The notes beneath the pieces were generated by a model that worked only from the letters and a program-made list of their open reading frames with translations, had not been told where the DNA came from and ran no database searches. DNA of 64,000 nucleotides from Roseiarcus sp963765375 (GTDB lineage: Bacteria; Pseudomonadota; Alphaproteobacteria; Rhizobiales; Beijerinckiaceae): positions 558,001 through 622,000 of the forward strand of contig CAVXVZ010000003.1 of NCBI GenBank assembly GCA_963765375.1. The letters are read 5' to 3'. Shown in pieces: positions 56,923 to 64,000 of the stretch; position 1 is the stretch's first letter; every line of letters starts with the position of its first letter. The position numbers and the translations under genes were made by a program.

Positions 56923-57201
56923 TTACACTTCAGCCCCGGCCTGGACGGATAGCGCGAATTGCAGCAAAGGCACGTCGCACCTTGACGTTCAGCGTATCCG
57001 AATCCCGCAGGAATTTAAGTAGACAGACCAGCCCGCGCTGCATAACGGCCCGCAGGCCTGGTCCAGCAAACGTAACATGGCACGGACCGGTTGGACAATG
57101 AGACTGCCGCCGGACAGACGAAACTATTGGGGCCGAGATTGGGGCCTACTGTGGGGCTGCGGCAAATGTATTCGAGTTTAGAGATACTTACGGTAGGTAG
57201 G
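56923..57201. promoter_or_regulatory. Right end of island upstream of the BREX operon
   Basis: No gene is seen. The region must contain the BREX promoter and the right att arm repeats (57126-57146). Its boundary with the chromosome is the att repeat at 57201. Confidence 0.4.
57126..57146. repeat. Right paired ATTGGGGCC repeat, candidate integrase arm sites
   Basis: ATTGGGGCC occurs at 57126-57134 and 57138-57146, the same pair and spacing as at 610-630. It lies about 55-75 bp inside attR. Confidence 0.6.
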
Positions 57202-57215
57202 TGGCGGAGGGGGCG
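57201..57215. other. Right attachment-site repeat (attR core)
   Basis: GTGGCGGAGGGGGCG, overlapping the 3' end of the tRNA-Ser gene on its minus strand, equals the left repeat at 465-479. Confidence 0.9.
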
Positions 57216-57291
57216 GGATTCGAACCCGCGATACGGTTTCCCGTATACACACTTTCCAGGCGTGCGCCTTCGACCGCTCGGCCACCCCTCC
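57202..57291 (-). tRNA. tRNA-Ser (anticodon GGA)
   Basis: The minus strand reads GGAGGGGTGGCCGAGCGG, then an anticodon loop CCTGGAAAG, a long variable arm, the T-arm GGTTCGAATCC and an acceptor 3' strand CCCCTCC followed by G and CCA. The 90-nt length with an extended variable arm is typical of serine tRNA. The 3' CCA is encoded. This is the integration target, kept intact by the island. Confidence 0.97.
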
Positions 57292-57392
57292 AGCCTGCGC
57301 GTCGATGCGCAAGACGAAGGCGAGGCGCTTAGCACTGTGCGCGGCGCGGGCGCAAGCCGCGCCCGAGGCTTCCGAATTCCGGGCGCGGCGCT

Positions 57393-60107
57393 TCACGCCC
57401 GCCTGGCCCCGAAGAGCCCGATCCGGATCGCCTTCTCCAACTCCAGCACCAGGATGAGGCCGATCGCGGCCAGCGCCGCCACCCCCATGTCGGGCCAGTC
57501 GATCGGCCTTGTGTCATAGAGGAATTCGAGCGGCGGCAGATAGGTGAAGGCGACCTGCAGCAGGACGACGGCGCCGACGCCGAGCGCGAGCGCCCGGGTG
57601 ATCCGGATGGCGCGGAAGTCGAACGGGGCGCTGTGGCGCAGGCGCACGCTGAACAGATAGGCGATCTCAAGCCCGACCATCGCGTTGACGGCGAAAGTCT
57701 GGGCGTGCTCGAGCTCCTCGCCGCGCCTGAGCGCCCAGAAGAAGACCGCAAACACGACCACGCAAAACAAAGCCGAGACCAGGGCCGTCCGCCAGACGAG
57801 CAGGCCCGAGAGGATCGGCGCGCGCGGGTCGCGCGGCGGCCGGCGCATGACGCCGGGCTCGGCCGGGTCGAAGGCGAACACGAGCCCGAGCGTCACCCCC
57901 GTCACCATATTGACCCAGAGGATCTGCGCCGGCGTCATCGGCAGGGTGACGCCGGCGAGGATGGCGGCGACGATCGCCATCGCCTGGCCGCCGTTGGTCG
58001 GCAGCGTCCAGCCGAGCACCTTGACCAGGTTGTCGTAGACGATCCGGCCCTCGCGCACCGCCGCGGCGATGGTGGCGAAATTGTCGTCCGCCAGCACCAT
58101 TTGGGCCGCCTCCTTGGCCGCTTCCGTGCCCTTGCGGCCCATCGCCACGCCGACGTCGGCGCGCTTCAGCGCCGGCGCGTCGTTGACGCCATCGCCGGTC
58201 ATCGACACCACCGCGCCGCCCGCTTGCAGCGCCTCGACCAGCCTCAACTTGTGCTCGGGGCTGGTGCGCGCGAACACCGCCGTTATCGGCAGTGCGGCGC
58301 GCAAGGCGTCGTCGTCCATCGCGTCGATGGCGCGGCCGGTCAGGGCCTCGACCGAGCTTTTCCCGAGGCCGAGCTCGCGCGCGATCGCGGCGGCGGTCGA
58401 GGCGTGATCGCCGGTGATCATCTTGACGTCGATGCCCGCCGCCCGGCAGTCGGCGATAGCGCGCACCGCTTCCGGCCGGGGCGGATCGATGAGCCCGACG
58501 AGGCCGAGAGCCGTCAAATGGCCGCCTTCTACGTCGGCGAAGCTGAGGCTCGCGGCGTCAGGCGGCGCGAGCTTCGACGCGAAAGCGATGACGCGCTGGC
58601 CTTTGGCCGCGAGTCTGTCGACCGCGGCGCGCCACATCAGCGCGTCCAGAGGCTCCTCGCCAGACGCCGAGCGCTGGCGATTGCATAGCTCCAACACCCG
58701 TTCGGGAGCGCCCTTGACGGTGACGAGCCTGTCGGCGCCGGCCCGGTTGAGGGTCGCCATGAAGCGGTGGCGGGCGTCGAACGGGATCTCCGCCAAGCGC
58801 GGGAAATCACGTCGCGCGACCTCGGCGTCGACGCCCGCCTTGATCGCCAAGGCGATCAGGGCGCCCTCCATCGGATCGCCGTCGACGATCCAGTCCGTCC
58901 CTGTATGGCGCAATGACGCGTCGTTGCAGAGAAGCGCGGAGCGCGCGATCTCGCCGAGCGCGGGATAGGCGGCGGGGTCGATCGTGACGCCGTCGAGCGC
59001 GAGCGCGCCGCGCGGCTCATAGCCGGCGCCGGTCGCTTCGAACGCGCCCGACGCGGTCACGACGGCGTTCGCCGTCATCTGGTTCAAGGTCAGCGTGCCG
59101 GTCTTGTCGGAGCAGATCGTCGACACTGCGCCGAGCGTCTCGACGGCGGGAAGGCGGCGGATGATGGCGTTGCGCTCGGCCATCCGCCGGACGCCAATCG
59201 CGAGCGTGATCGTCATCACCGCCGGCAGGCCCTCGGGAATGGCGGCGACCGCGACGCCGACCGCGGCCATGAAGGCGTGCTCGATCTCATAGCCGCGAAC
59301 CAGCGCGGCGAAGGCGCAGACGCAGGCCGCGACGGCGAGGATGACGATCGTCAGCCGCCTGGCGAAGGCGTCCATCTGGCGAAGCAGCGGCGTGGTCAGG
59401 GATTCGACGCCCCCGACCAGGGCGCTGATCCGCCCGAGCTCGGTTGCGGCGCCGGCGGCGACCACCAGGCCCGCGCCCTGACCGCTTGCGACCAACGTCC
59501 CGGAATAGGCGATCGAAGCGCGGTCGCCGAGCGGAGCGTCAGGCGCCACGGGGTCGGGCGACTTGTCCGCCGGCGCCGATTCGCCGGTCAGCACCGCTTC
59601 CTCGATCCTGAGGTTCGTGGCGCGCAGAAGCCTCAGGTCGGCTGGGATGCGGTCGCCCGCCTCGGCCAGCACGACGTCGCCGACCACCAGGCTTTCGACC
59701 GGAACGGTGAGGCGCCGTCCGTCGCGGAGGACCGACGCCTCGCGCGTCAGCATGCCGCGAATGGCGTCCAGCGCCTTCTCGGCCCGGCCTTCCTGGATGA
59801 AGCCGATCGTCGCGTTGATGACCACGACGCCGAGGATGACCACCGTATCCACGCCGTGGCCGAGCAGGAAGGCGATCAGCGCCGAAACGAGCAGGACATA
59901 GATCAGGAGGTTGTTGACTTGGGCGAAGAGCCGCGCGGCAAGCGAACGGCGCTTGCCGGCGGGGAGGCGGTTCGGCCCATTCACTTTGAGCCGCTCCGCA
60001 GCCTCGGCGGACGTCAATCCTTCGGCCGACGAGCGGGCGCGCTCGAGCGCGGCCTGAGCGGTTTCTGCGTGCCAGGGGCGTTCGACGGTCGCGGATCTAT
60101 CCTGCAT
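57393..60107 (-). CDS. Cation-transporting P-type ATPase
   Basis: The 904-aa membrane pump has the actuator motif LTGESAPADKSP, the phosphorylation site ICSDKTGTLTLNQM, and the hinge motif MTGDGVNDAPALKRADVGVA. About ten hydrophobic segments are visible, including the pairs near residues 55-100 and 250-300. Length and motif layout fit P2-type (Ca2+/cation) pumps; the ion cannot be fixed from sequence alone. It starts at ATG 60107 and is followed by the tRNA. The frame is clean over 2.7 kb. It is chromosomal, outside the island. Confidence 0.93.
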   Translation of the reverse strand: MQDRSATVERPWHAETAQAALERARSSAEGLTSAEAAERLKVNGPNRLPAGKRRSLAARLFAQVNNLLIYVLLVSALIAFLLGHGVDTVVILGVVVINATIGFIQEGRAEKALDAIRGMLTREASVLRDGRRLTVPVESLVVGDVVLAEAGDRIPADLRLLRATNLRIEEAVLTGESAPADKSPDPVAPDAPLGDRASIAYSGTLVASGQGAGLVVAAGAATELGRISALVGGVESLTTPLLRQMDAFARRLTIVILAVAACVCAFAALVRGYEIEHAFMAAVGVAVAAIPEGLPAVMTITLAIGVRRMAERNAIIRRLPAVETLGAVSTICSDKTGTLTLNQMTANAVVTASGAFEATGAGYEPRGALALDGVTIDPAAYPALGEIARSALLCNDASLRHTGTDWIVDGDPMEGALIALAIKAGVDAEVARRDFPRLAEIPFDARHRFMATLNRAGADRLVTVKGAPERVLELCNRQRSASGEEPLDALMWRAAVDRLAAKGQRVIAFASKLAPPDAASLSFADVEGGHLTALGLVGLIDPPRPEAVRAIADCRAAGIDVKMITGDHASTAAAIARELGLGKSSVEALTGRAIDAMDDDALRAALPITAVFARTSPEHKLRLVEALQAGGAVVSMTGDGVNDAPALKRADVGVAMGRKGTEAAKEAAQMVLADDNFATIAAAVREGRIVYDNLVKVLGWTLPTNGGQAMAIVAAILAGVTLPMTPAQILWVNMVTGVTLGLVFAFDPAEPGVMRRPPRDPRAPILSGLLVWRTALVSALFCVVVFAVFFWALRRGEELEHAQTFAVNAMVGLEIAYLFSVRLRHSAPFDFRAIRITRALALGVGAVVLLQVAFTYLPPLEFLYDTRPIDWPDMGVAALAAIGLILVLELEKAIRIGLFGARRA

Positions 60108-60134
60108 CGGCCGCTCCTCCGCACAGCCCTTTGT

Positions 60135-60989
60135 TCAGCCGGCCACGGCCGCGATGTCCTTCGCGCCCAGTCCCTTAGCTTCGGCGCGGGCGAACGCCTT
60201 GACTGCGCTCGAGATCATGTCCGATGGCGCGCCGAGCGATTGGGCGAGCGCCACCGCGTAGCGGGTGTCCTTCAGCATGAGGGAAAGCGCGAAATCCGGC
60301 TCGTCGTAATCGCCCTCGAGCATGCTCGAGAGCTTCGTCTTAACGATCGGGCTCAACGCGGCCCCGTTGAGGATGAGACTGGAAATCTGCACCGGCCGGA
60401 AGCCCGCCTTCCGCGCCACGTCGAGCGCCTCGGCGAGGGCGGCGAGCTGAGCGGCGACGAGCTGATTGTTGATGAGCTTCCAGGTCGCGCCCGCGCCGGC
60501 CGGTCCGAGCAGGTCAATCTTGCTCCCGATCGCGACGAGCGCGGGTCGCGCCCGGTCGAGCGTCGCGGCGTCGCCGCCGACAAAGAGCCTGAGTTCGCCG
60601 GACGCCGCCGCCTGGCGGCTGCCGCCGACGGGCGCGTCGAGGAAGCCGCATCCCCTGGCCCGAGCGTGGCCGGCGAGTTCGCGCACCCAATCGGGCGTCA
60701 GCGCGCTTGATTCGATGACGACCGCGCTGGGCTTTGTTCCGGCCAGCGCGCCGTCGGCGCCGAGCCAAACTGAGCGCGAGGCGTCGTCGTCCGCCACCAT
60801 CGCGAAGATGCAATCGGCGCCCTCCGCCGCTTCGCGCGGCGTCGACGCGGCTTTGGCGCCCTTCGCCGCCAACGCCTGCGCCTTGGCGGGCGTGCGGTTC
60901 CAAACCGAGAGCTGAAAGCCCTTGGCCAGCCAATTCGCGGCCATGCCCGCCCCCATCGTGCCGAGACCGAGAAGGGCTACGCGTTGCAT
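60135..60989 (-). CDS. NAD(P)-dependent 3-hydroxyisobutyrate dehydrogenase-family oxidoreductase
   Basis: The 284-aa enzyme opens with a Rossmann fingerprint VALLGLGTMGAGMAANWLAK and has DAPVGGSRQAAASGEL (substrate site) and the catalytic Lys in WKLINNQLVA. This family reduces or oxidises beta-hydroxyacids such as tartronate semialdehyde; the actual substrate is unknown. It lies 27 bp upstream of the P-type ATPase on the same strand. Confidence 0.9.
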   Translation of the reverse strand: MQRVALLGLGTMGAGMAANWLAKGFQLSVWNRTPAKAQALAAKGAKAASTPREAAEGADCIFAMVADDDASRSVWLGADGALAGTKPSAVVIESSALTPDWVRELAGHARARGCGFLDAPVGGSRQAAASGELRLFVGGDAATLDRARPALVAIGSKIDLLGPAGAGATWKLINNQLVAAQLAALAEALDVARKAGFRPVQISSLILNGAALSPIVKTKLSSMLEGDYDEPDFALSLMLKDTRYAVALAQSLGAPSDMISSAVKAFARAEAKGLGAKDIAAVAG

Positions 60990-61025
60990 GAGGCTGCTCC
61001 CTGAGATGTGAAGCTGACGCGGGTC

Positions 61026-61556
61026 TTACAGCACGTGCGAGCCGTCGCCGGCGCGCTTGGCGGCCTTCTGGAATTTCTTGATCACCCGGTCGCGCTTGAG
61101 CTTGGAAATATGGTCGATGAAGAGCACGCCGTCGAGGTGATCGATTTCGTGTTGCAGCACCGTCGACAATAGGCCCTCGGCCAGGACTTCCTTGAGCTTG
61201 CCTTCGCGGTCGAGGGCGCGGGCGCGCACCGACGCGGGCCGCTCAACCTCGGCGTAATATTCCGGAATGCTGAGGCAGCCCTCTTCGTAGGTCGCGCGCT
61301 CCTCGGACGACCACACGATCTCGGGATTGATGAACACCTGCGGGTCAGGCTCCTCCTCCTTTTTCGCCACGTCGACCACCAAGAGGCGGATCGGCTCGGC
61401 GACCTGGATCGCCGCCAGGCCGACGCCGGGCGCCTCATGCATGGTCTCGATCATGTCGTCGATCAGGCGGCGCAGCAAATCGTCGACCCGCTCGATCTTC
61501 GTGCTGACGAGGCGCAGCTTGGGGTCGGGCAAAGTGAGGATCGGTCGCAGGGCCAT
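61026..61556 (-). CDS. def: Peptide deformylase
   Basis: The 176-aa metalloenzyme removes the N-formyl group from new proteins. All three motifs are present: GVGLAAIQ, EEGCLSIPE and QHEIDHLDGVLF, where the Cys and two His bind the metal. Start ATG 61556. It is divergent from rmuC. Confidence 0.97.
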   Translation of the reverse strand: MALRPILTLPDPKLRLVSTKIERVDDLLRRLIDDMIETMHEAPGVGLAAIQVAEPIRLLVVDVAKKEEEPDPQVFINPEIVWSSEERATYEEGCLSIPEYYAEVERPASVRARALDREGKLKEVLAEGLLSTVLQHEIDHLDGVLFIDHISKLKRDRVIKKFQKAAKRAGDGSHVL

Positions 61557-61669
61557 GAAGCGGGCTTGTTTTCAAGGAAGGAGTATCCCGGACTGATAAG
61601 CGTCTGGACAGGCGCGGTCAAACGTGTTCTTATTTTGTTCCATTCGCTTCCCTGGGTCCCGCGTTCTTG

Positions 61670-62851
61670 ATGATTTCCGCGTCCCCGATCGCCGTCGTCG
61701 GCGGCGTCTCAATCGATCTTCCCCGGGCGCTCGCCGCGGCCGTGGCCATCCTGGCCGCGCTGATGGCTCTTGCGCTGGTCGCGCTCTGGCGCGCCGGCGC
61801 TGCGCGGCGGCGCGAGCGGGAAGCGGCGGAAGAGCGGCAGCACGCGATCGAGGAGCGGTTCGCCGTCCTCGCCCAATCGAGCGCCGAGCTCAACGGCCGG
61901 GTCGGGGCGATGGCGGAATGGCTCGGGTCGCGGCAAACCGACCTCGCCCGGGTCGTGTCCGACCGGCTCGATTCGGTCGGGGCGCGGCTCGGCGCCGGGC
62001 TCGAAAGCCAGGCGCAGACGACCGGCGAATCGCTCGGCCGGCTCAACGAGCGCCTCGCGGTGATCGATGCGGCGCAGTCGCGCCTGACGGAGATGACGCG
62101 CGAGGTCGTGTCGCTCAAGGACATTCTCGCCAACAAGCAGGCGCGCGGCGCCTTCGGCCAGGGCCGGATGGAGGCGATCGTGCGCGACGGCCTGCCGGCG
62201 GGCGGCTACGACTTCCAGTTCACGCTCTCGAACCGCGCCCGGCCTGATTGTGTCATCCGCCTGCCGGGCGATCCGCGCCCGCTCGCGGTTGACGCCAAGT
62301 TCCCGCTCGAGGGATTCTCGGCCTACCGAGCGGCGCGCGACGACGAGGCGCGAAGAGCCGCGCACGCGCGGGTGCGGGCGGACGTGGGAAAGCACGTCAA
62401 GGACATCGCCGAGCGCTATCTTGTGCCCGGCGAGACGCAGGACATCGCCTTGATGTTCGTGCCGTCGGAAGCGATCTATTCCGATCTCGTCGAGCATTTC
62501 GACGAATTGGTGCAGAAAGCCCATCGCGCCCGGGTCGTCATCGTCTCGCCGACGCTCATGATGATGGCGATCAGCGTCGCCCAGGGGATCCTGCGCGACG
62601 CGCGGATGCGCGACGAAGCGCACGAGATCCAGGCCGAAGTCGGAAAGCTCCTGAACGACGTCCGCCTCGTCGTCGAGCGGGCCGGGAAGCTCGAAGCGCA
62701 TTTCCGCCAGGCGCAGGAGGATCTCGCCGGCGTCGGCGCCGCGAGCGCAAGGATCGCGCGCCGGGCCGAGCGGATCGAGGCGATGGATTTCGCCGACGGC
62801 GATCGGGCCGGGGCGCGGGACCTCTTGAGCCTTGCGCGGCAGGCGGAATAG
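61670..62851 (+). CDS. rmuC: DNA recombination protein RmuC
   Basis: The 393-aa protein starts at ATG 61670 (TTG 61667 is also in frame). An N-terminal hydrophobic segment (ALAAAVAILAALMALALVAL) anchors it. A coiled coil and the RmuC nuclease-like domain (KDILANKQARGAFGQGRMEA, later PLAVDAKFPLEGFSAY and LMFVPSEAIYSDLVEHF) follow. RmuC limits DNA inversion at short repeats. It is divergent from def with about 110 bp between. Confidence 0.95.
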   Translation: MISASPIAVVGGVSIDLPRALAAAVAILAALMALALVALWRAGAARRREREAAEERQHAIEERFAVLAQSSAELNGRVGAMAEWLGSRQTDLARVVSDRLDSVGARLGAGLESQAQTTGESLGRLNERLAVIDAAQSRLTEMTREVVSLKDILANKQARGAFGQGRMEAIVRDGLPAGGYDFQFTLSNRARPDCVIRLPGDPRPLAVDAKFPLEGFSAYRAARDDEARRAAHARVRADVGKHVKDIAERYLVPGETQDIALMFVPSEAIYSDLVEHFDELVQKAHRARVVIVSPTLMMMAISVAQGILRDARMRDEAHEIQAEVGKLLNDVRLVVERAGKLEAHFRQAQEDLAGVGAASARIARRAERIEAMDFADGDRAGARDLLSLARQAE

Positions 62852-62875
62852 AGGTGGGAGGCCGCCGCCGCAACT

Positions 62876-62952
62876 TGTCATTCCCGCGCAGTCGGGAATC
62901 CAGACTTGCCTCCGAGCCGGCGAGCTGGATGCCCGCATTCGCGGGCATGACA
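62876..62952. repeat. Intergenic inverted repeat (PAFAGMT-type dispersed repeat)
   Basis: TGTCATTCCCGCG at the left and GCGGGCATGACA at the right form an inverted repeat. In translation it gives the stock peptide HAGAGIQ/PAFAGMT pattern known from dispersed intergenic repeats in proteobacteria. Confidence 0.75.
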
Positions 62953-62986
62953 GGCAATTGGCGGAGCGCCAAAAGGAGGACCGCCA

Positions 62987-63397
62987 ATGGACCATCGAGG
63001 GGAGATTCTGGAGCCGCTTGTCATCGAGGAGAAGGATGCGCCTCAGAGCGGCTGGGACAATTCGGCGCGCGGTCGGCTTCGCTTTCGCACGCTCTTTTCG
63101 CAAGGATTGACCGAGACCGCCGGTATGACCTGCGGCGTGACCGAACTTGGGTCCGGCGACTGGCTCGGGCTGCATCGGCACGCGCCGCCCGAAGTCTATT
63201 ACGTCTTCGCCGGCGCCGGGATCGTGAGCCTCGAAGGGCGCGAGATTGCGGTGAGCACCGGGAGCGCGGTGTTCATTCCCGGCATGGCCGAACATGGAAT
63301 CCGCCAGACCGGAACCGAAACACTACGCCTCTTCTACGCCTTCCCAGTCAACTCGTTCGACAGCGTGGATTATCTGTTTTCCGCGGCGCCGTTGTAG
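62987..63397 (+). CDS. Cupin-domain protein
   Basis: The 136-aa single-cupin protein has the metal-binding motif HRHAPPEVYYVFAGAG and later FIPGMAEHGIRQTG. The His, His, Glu and His fit a mononuclear metal site. The reaction is unknown; related cupins include sugar isomerases and dioxygenases. A strong ribosome-binding site AAGGAGGA stands before the ATG at 62987. Confidence 0.85.
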   Translation: MDHRGEILEPLVIEEKDAPQSGWDNSARGRLRFRTLFSQGLTETAGMTCGVTELGSGDWLGLHRHAPPEVYYVFAGAGIVSLEGREIAVSTGSAVFIPGMAEHGIRQTGTETLRLFYAFPVNSFDSVDYLFSAAPL

Positions 63398-63430
63398 GGC
63401 GGGGTCGCTGACCCCGCCCTACGCGTTTTT
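63395..63430 (+). terminator. Rho-independent terminator after the cupin gene
   Basis: A 12-bp perfect stem, TAGGGCGGGGTC/GACCCCGCCCTA, with loop GCT starts at the cupin stop codon and is followed by CGCGTTTTTCCC. The T run is short but convincing. Confidence 0.75.
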
Positions 63431-63503
63431 CCCTCGCGCTTGCCATCGCCGCCGCGTCGGGATAGCGGTCCCGACCCGACCGAGGAGCCGGCAGGCGTAG
63501 CCC

Positions 63504-64000
63504 ATGTCCATGTCTTTCATCCCTTACGGGGCCGCGCCTGGCCGCGAATGCGGCAGCTGCACCATGTGCTGCAAGCTCTATACCCTCCCCGAGATCAACA
63601 AGCCGGCAGGCGTCTGGTGCCAGTACTGCAAGCCCGGCAAGGGATGCACGATCCACGACAATCTGCCCGGTCAATGCCGCGACTTCTTCTGCCTGTGGAT
63701 GACGGATGGGGCCATGCCGGACGAATGGCGGCCGGACCGGGCCCGGTTCGTATTGACGGTCTACCCGACGAACGGCTTCGTCTACGGTCAGGTCGATCTT
63801 GGCTCGCCCGGCGCGTGGCGGCGACCGCCTTACTATGATCGGTTGCGCACAATGGCGAAGACGCTGCTCGATCAGCGTCGCCATCTCCTCATGTTCCTCG
63901 GCGACCAAGCGACGCTGGTCCTGCCCGACGAGGACGTGCCCCTCGGCAAGATGACGGCTGAGGACAATTTCCGCATCGAGCCGGTCTTCGGCCCCAAGGG
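63504..64000 (+). CDS. YkgJ-type cysteine-cluster protein, partial
   Basis: The frame starts MSMSFIPYGAAPGRECGSC and is open to the window end. It has CGSCTMCCKLYTLPE, then GVWCQYCKPGKGCTIHDNLP and GQCRDFFCLWM. The eight cysteines match the YkgJ (CxxCC-x-(n)-C-x-(n)-C) zinc/iron-chelating family. Function is unknown. The stop lies beyond the window. Confidence 0.85.
   Translation, partial: MSMSFIPYGAAPGRECGSCTMCCKLYTLPEINKPAGVWCQYCKPGKGCTIHDNLPGQCRDFFCLWMTDGAMPDEWRPDRARFVLTVYPTNGFVYGQVDLGSPGAWRRPPYYDRLRTMAKTLLDQRRHLLMFLGDQATLVLPDEDVPLGKMTAEDNFRIEPVFGPK

Larger units (their letters stand above)
465..57215. mobile_element. tRNA-Ser-integrated genomic island (defence island)
   Basis: The island is bounded by a 15-bp perfect direct repeat, GTGGCGGAGGGGGCG. 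The right copy is the 3' end, including the CCA, of an intact tRNA-Ser gene; the left copy is a displaced tRNA 3' end next to a P4-type integrase. This is the classic outcome of site-specific integration into a tRNA gene, with the target restored by the element. The content (integrase, AlpA, primase/helicase, many defence genes, several IS) fits. The exact crossover point inside the repeat cannot be read from the sequence. Excision should rejoin the partial gene at the window start to the tRNA and P-type ATPase region. Confidence 0.9.

Noticed and set aside
59277..60710. Long plus-strand open frame opposite the P-type ATPase
   Set aside because: It is the antisense shadow of a clear ATPase with canonical motifs; no start signal or family resemblance.
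61709..63295. Long minus-strand open frame opposite rmuC
   Set aside because: RmuC is unmistakable on the plus strand, and the minus frame has low-complexity Arg/Gly content typical of antisense GC-rich DNA.

Overview
The window shows high-GC DNA with alphaproteobacterial-looking genes, probably from a member of the Hyphomicrobiales; the genus cannot be read from the sequence. Most of it is one tRNA-borne genomic island. A 15-bp copy of the 3' end of a tRNA-Ser(GGA) gene lies at 465-479. The intact tRNA-Ser is at 57202-57291, so about 56.7 kb of foreign DNA sits between two identical 15-bp att repeats. Just inside the left repeat is a P4-type tyrosine integrase (657-1871). A paired ATTGGGGCC repeat lies just inside each end, as expected of integrase arm sites. 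Chromosomal flanks are a partial glycosyltransferase-like gene (3-422) on the left. On the right are tRNA-Ser, a cation P-type ATPase, a 3-hydroxyisobutyrate-dehydrogenase-family enzyme, peptide deformylase (def), rmuC, a cupin and a YkgJ-type cysteine-cluster protein.

Layout of the island: 0.6-8.1 kb is an integration and replication module (integrase, AlpA-like excisionase, a small protein with an SSB-like tail, Toprim primase, helicase-type ATPase, TubC_N-like protein). 8.2-12.2 kb is a mosaic of IS debris, a DUF5681 gene and an IS-split small gene. 12.2-18.6 kb holds an unusual cluster: WYL regulator, double-AAA ATPase, a small unknown protein, a Cas4-like/DUF2779 nuclease with a 148-aa partner, and a SpoU methyltransferase. 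18.8-24.8 kb holds a second, short tyrosine recombinase, a SAM-domain/nucleotide-cyclase/AAA/TPR protein, an origin-like AT-rich inverted repeat and fragments of Sel1 and transmembrane coiled-coil proteins. 26.3-31.4 kb carries a SLATT/DUF4231-like membrane protein divergent from a 1345-aa TIR-STAND protein with about 12 C-terminal helical repeats. 31.6-37 kb holds a Swt1-type HEPN protein, a WD40 remnant, a DGQHR (DndB-like) protein, a Vsr fragment and an HNH nuclease. 40.7-42.2 kb carries a PD-(D/E)XK nuclease with a partner. 42.8-56.9 kb is a complete-looking BREX operon on the minus strand: brxE, brxA, brxB, brxC, pglX, pglZ, brxL.

Four insertion sequences (two IS3-like, IS630, IS21) and fragments of others punctuate the island. 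Many island genes carry single-base frameshifts (primase, helicase, AlpA, AAA ATPase, DUF2779, cyclase, brxC, brxL, pglZ and especially pglX), whereas the flanking chromosomal genes and several island genes, such as the 4-kb TIR-STAND gene, are clean. Either many defence genes are decaying or parts of the assembly contain indel errors; raw reads would decide. Taken together the island is a defence island built around a mobile backbone. Its best candidates for an undescribed system are the TIR-STAND/SLATT divergent pair and the AAA-WYL-DUF2779-SpoU cluster.
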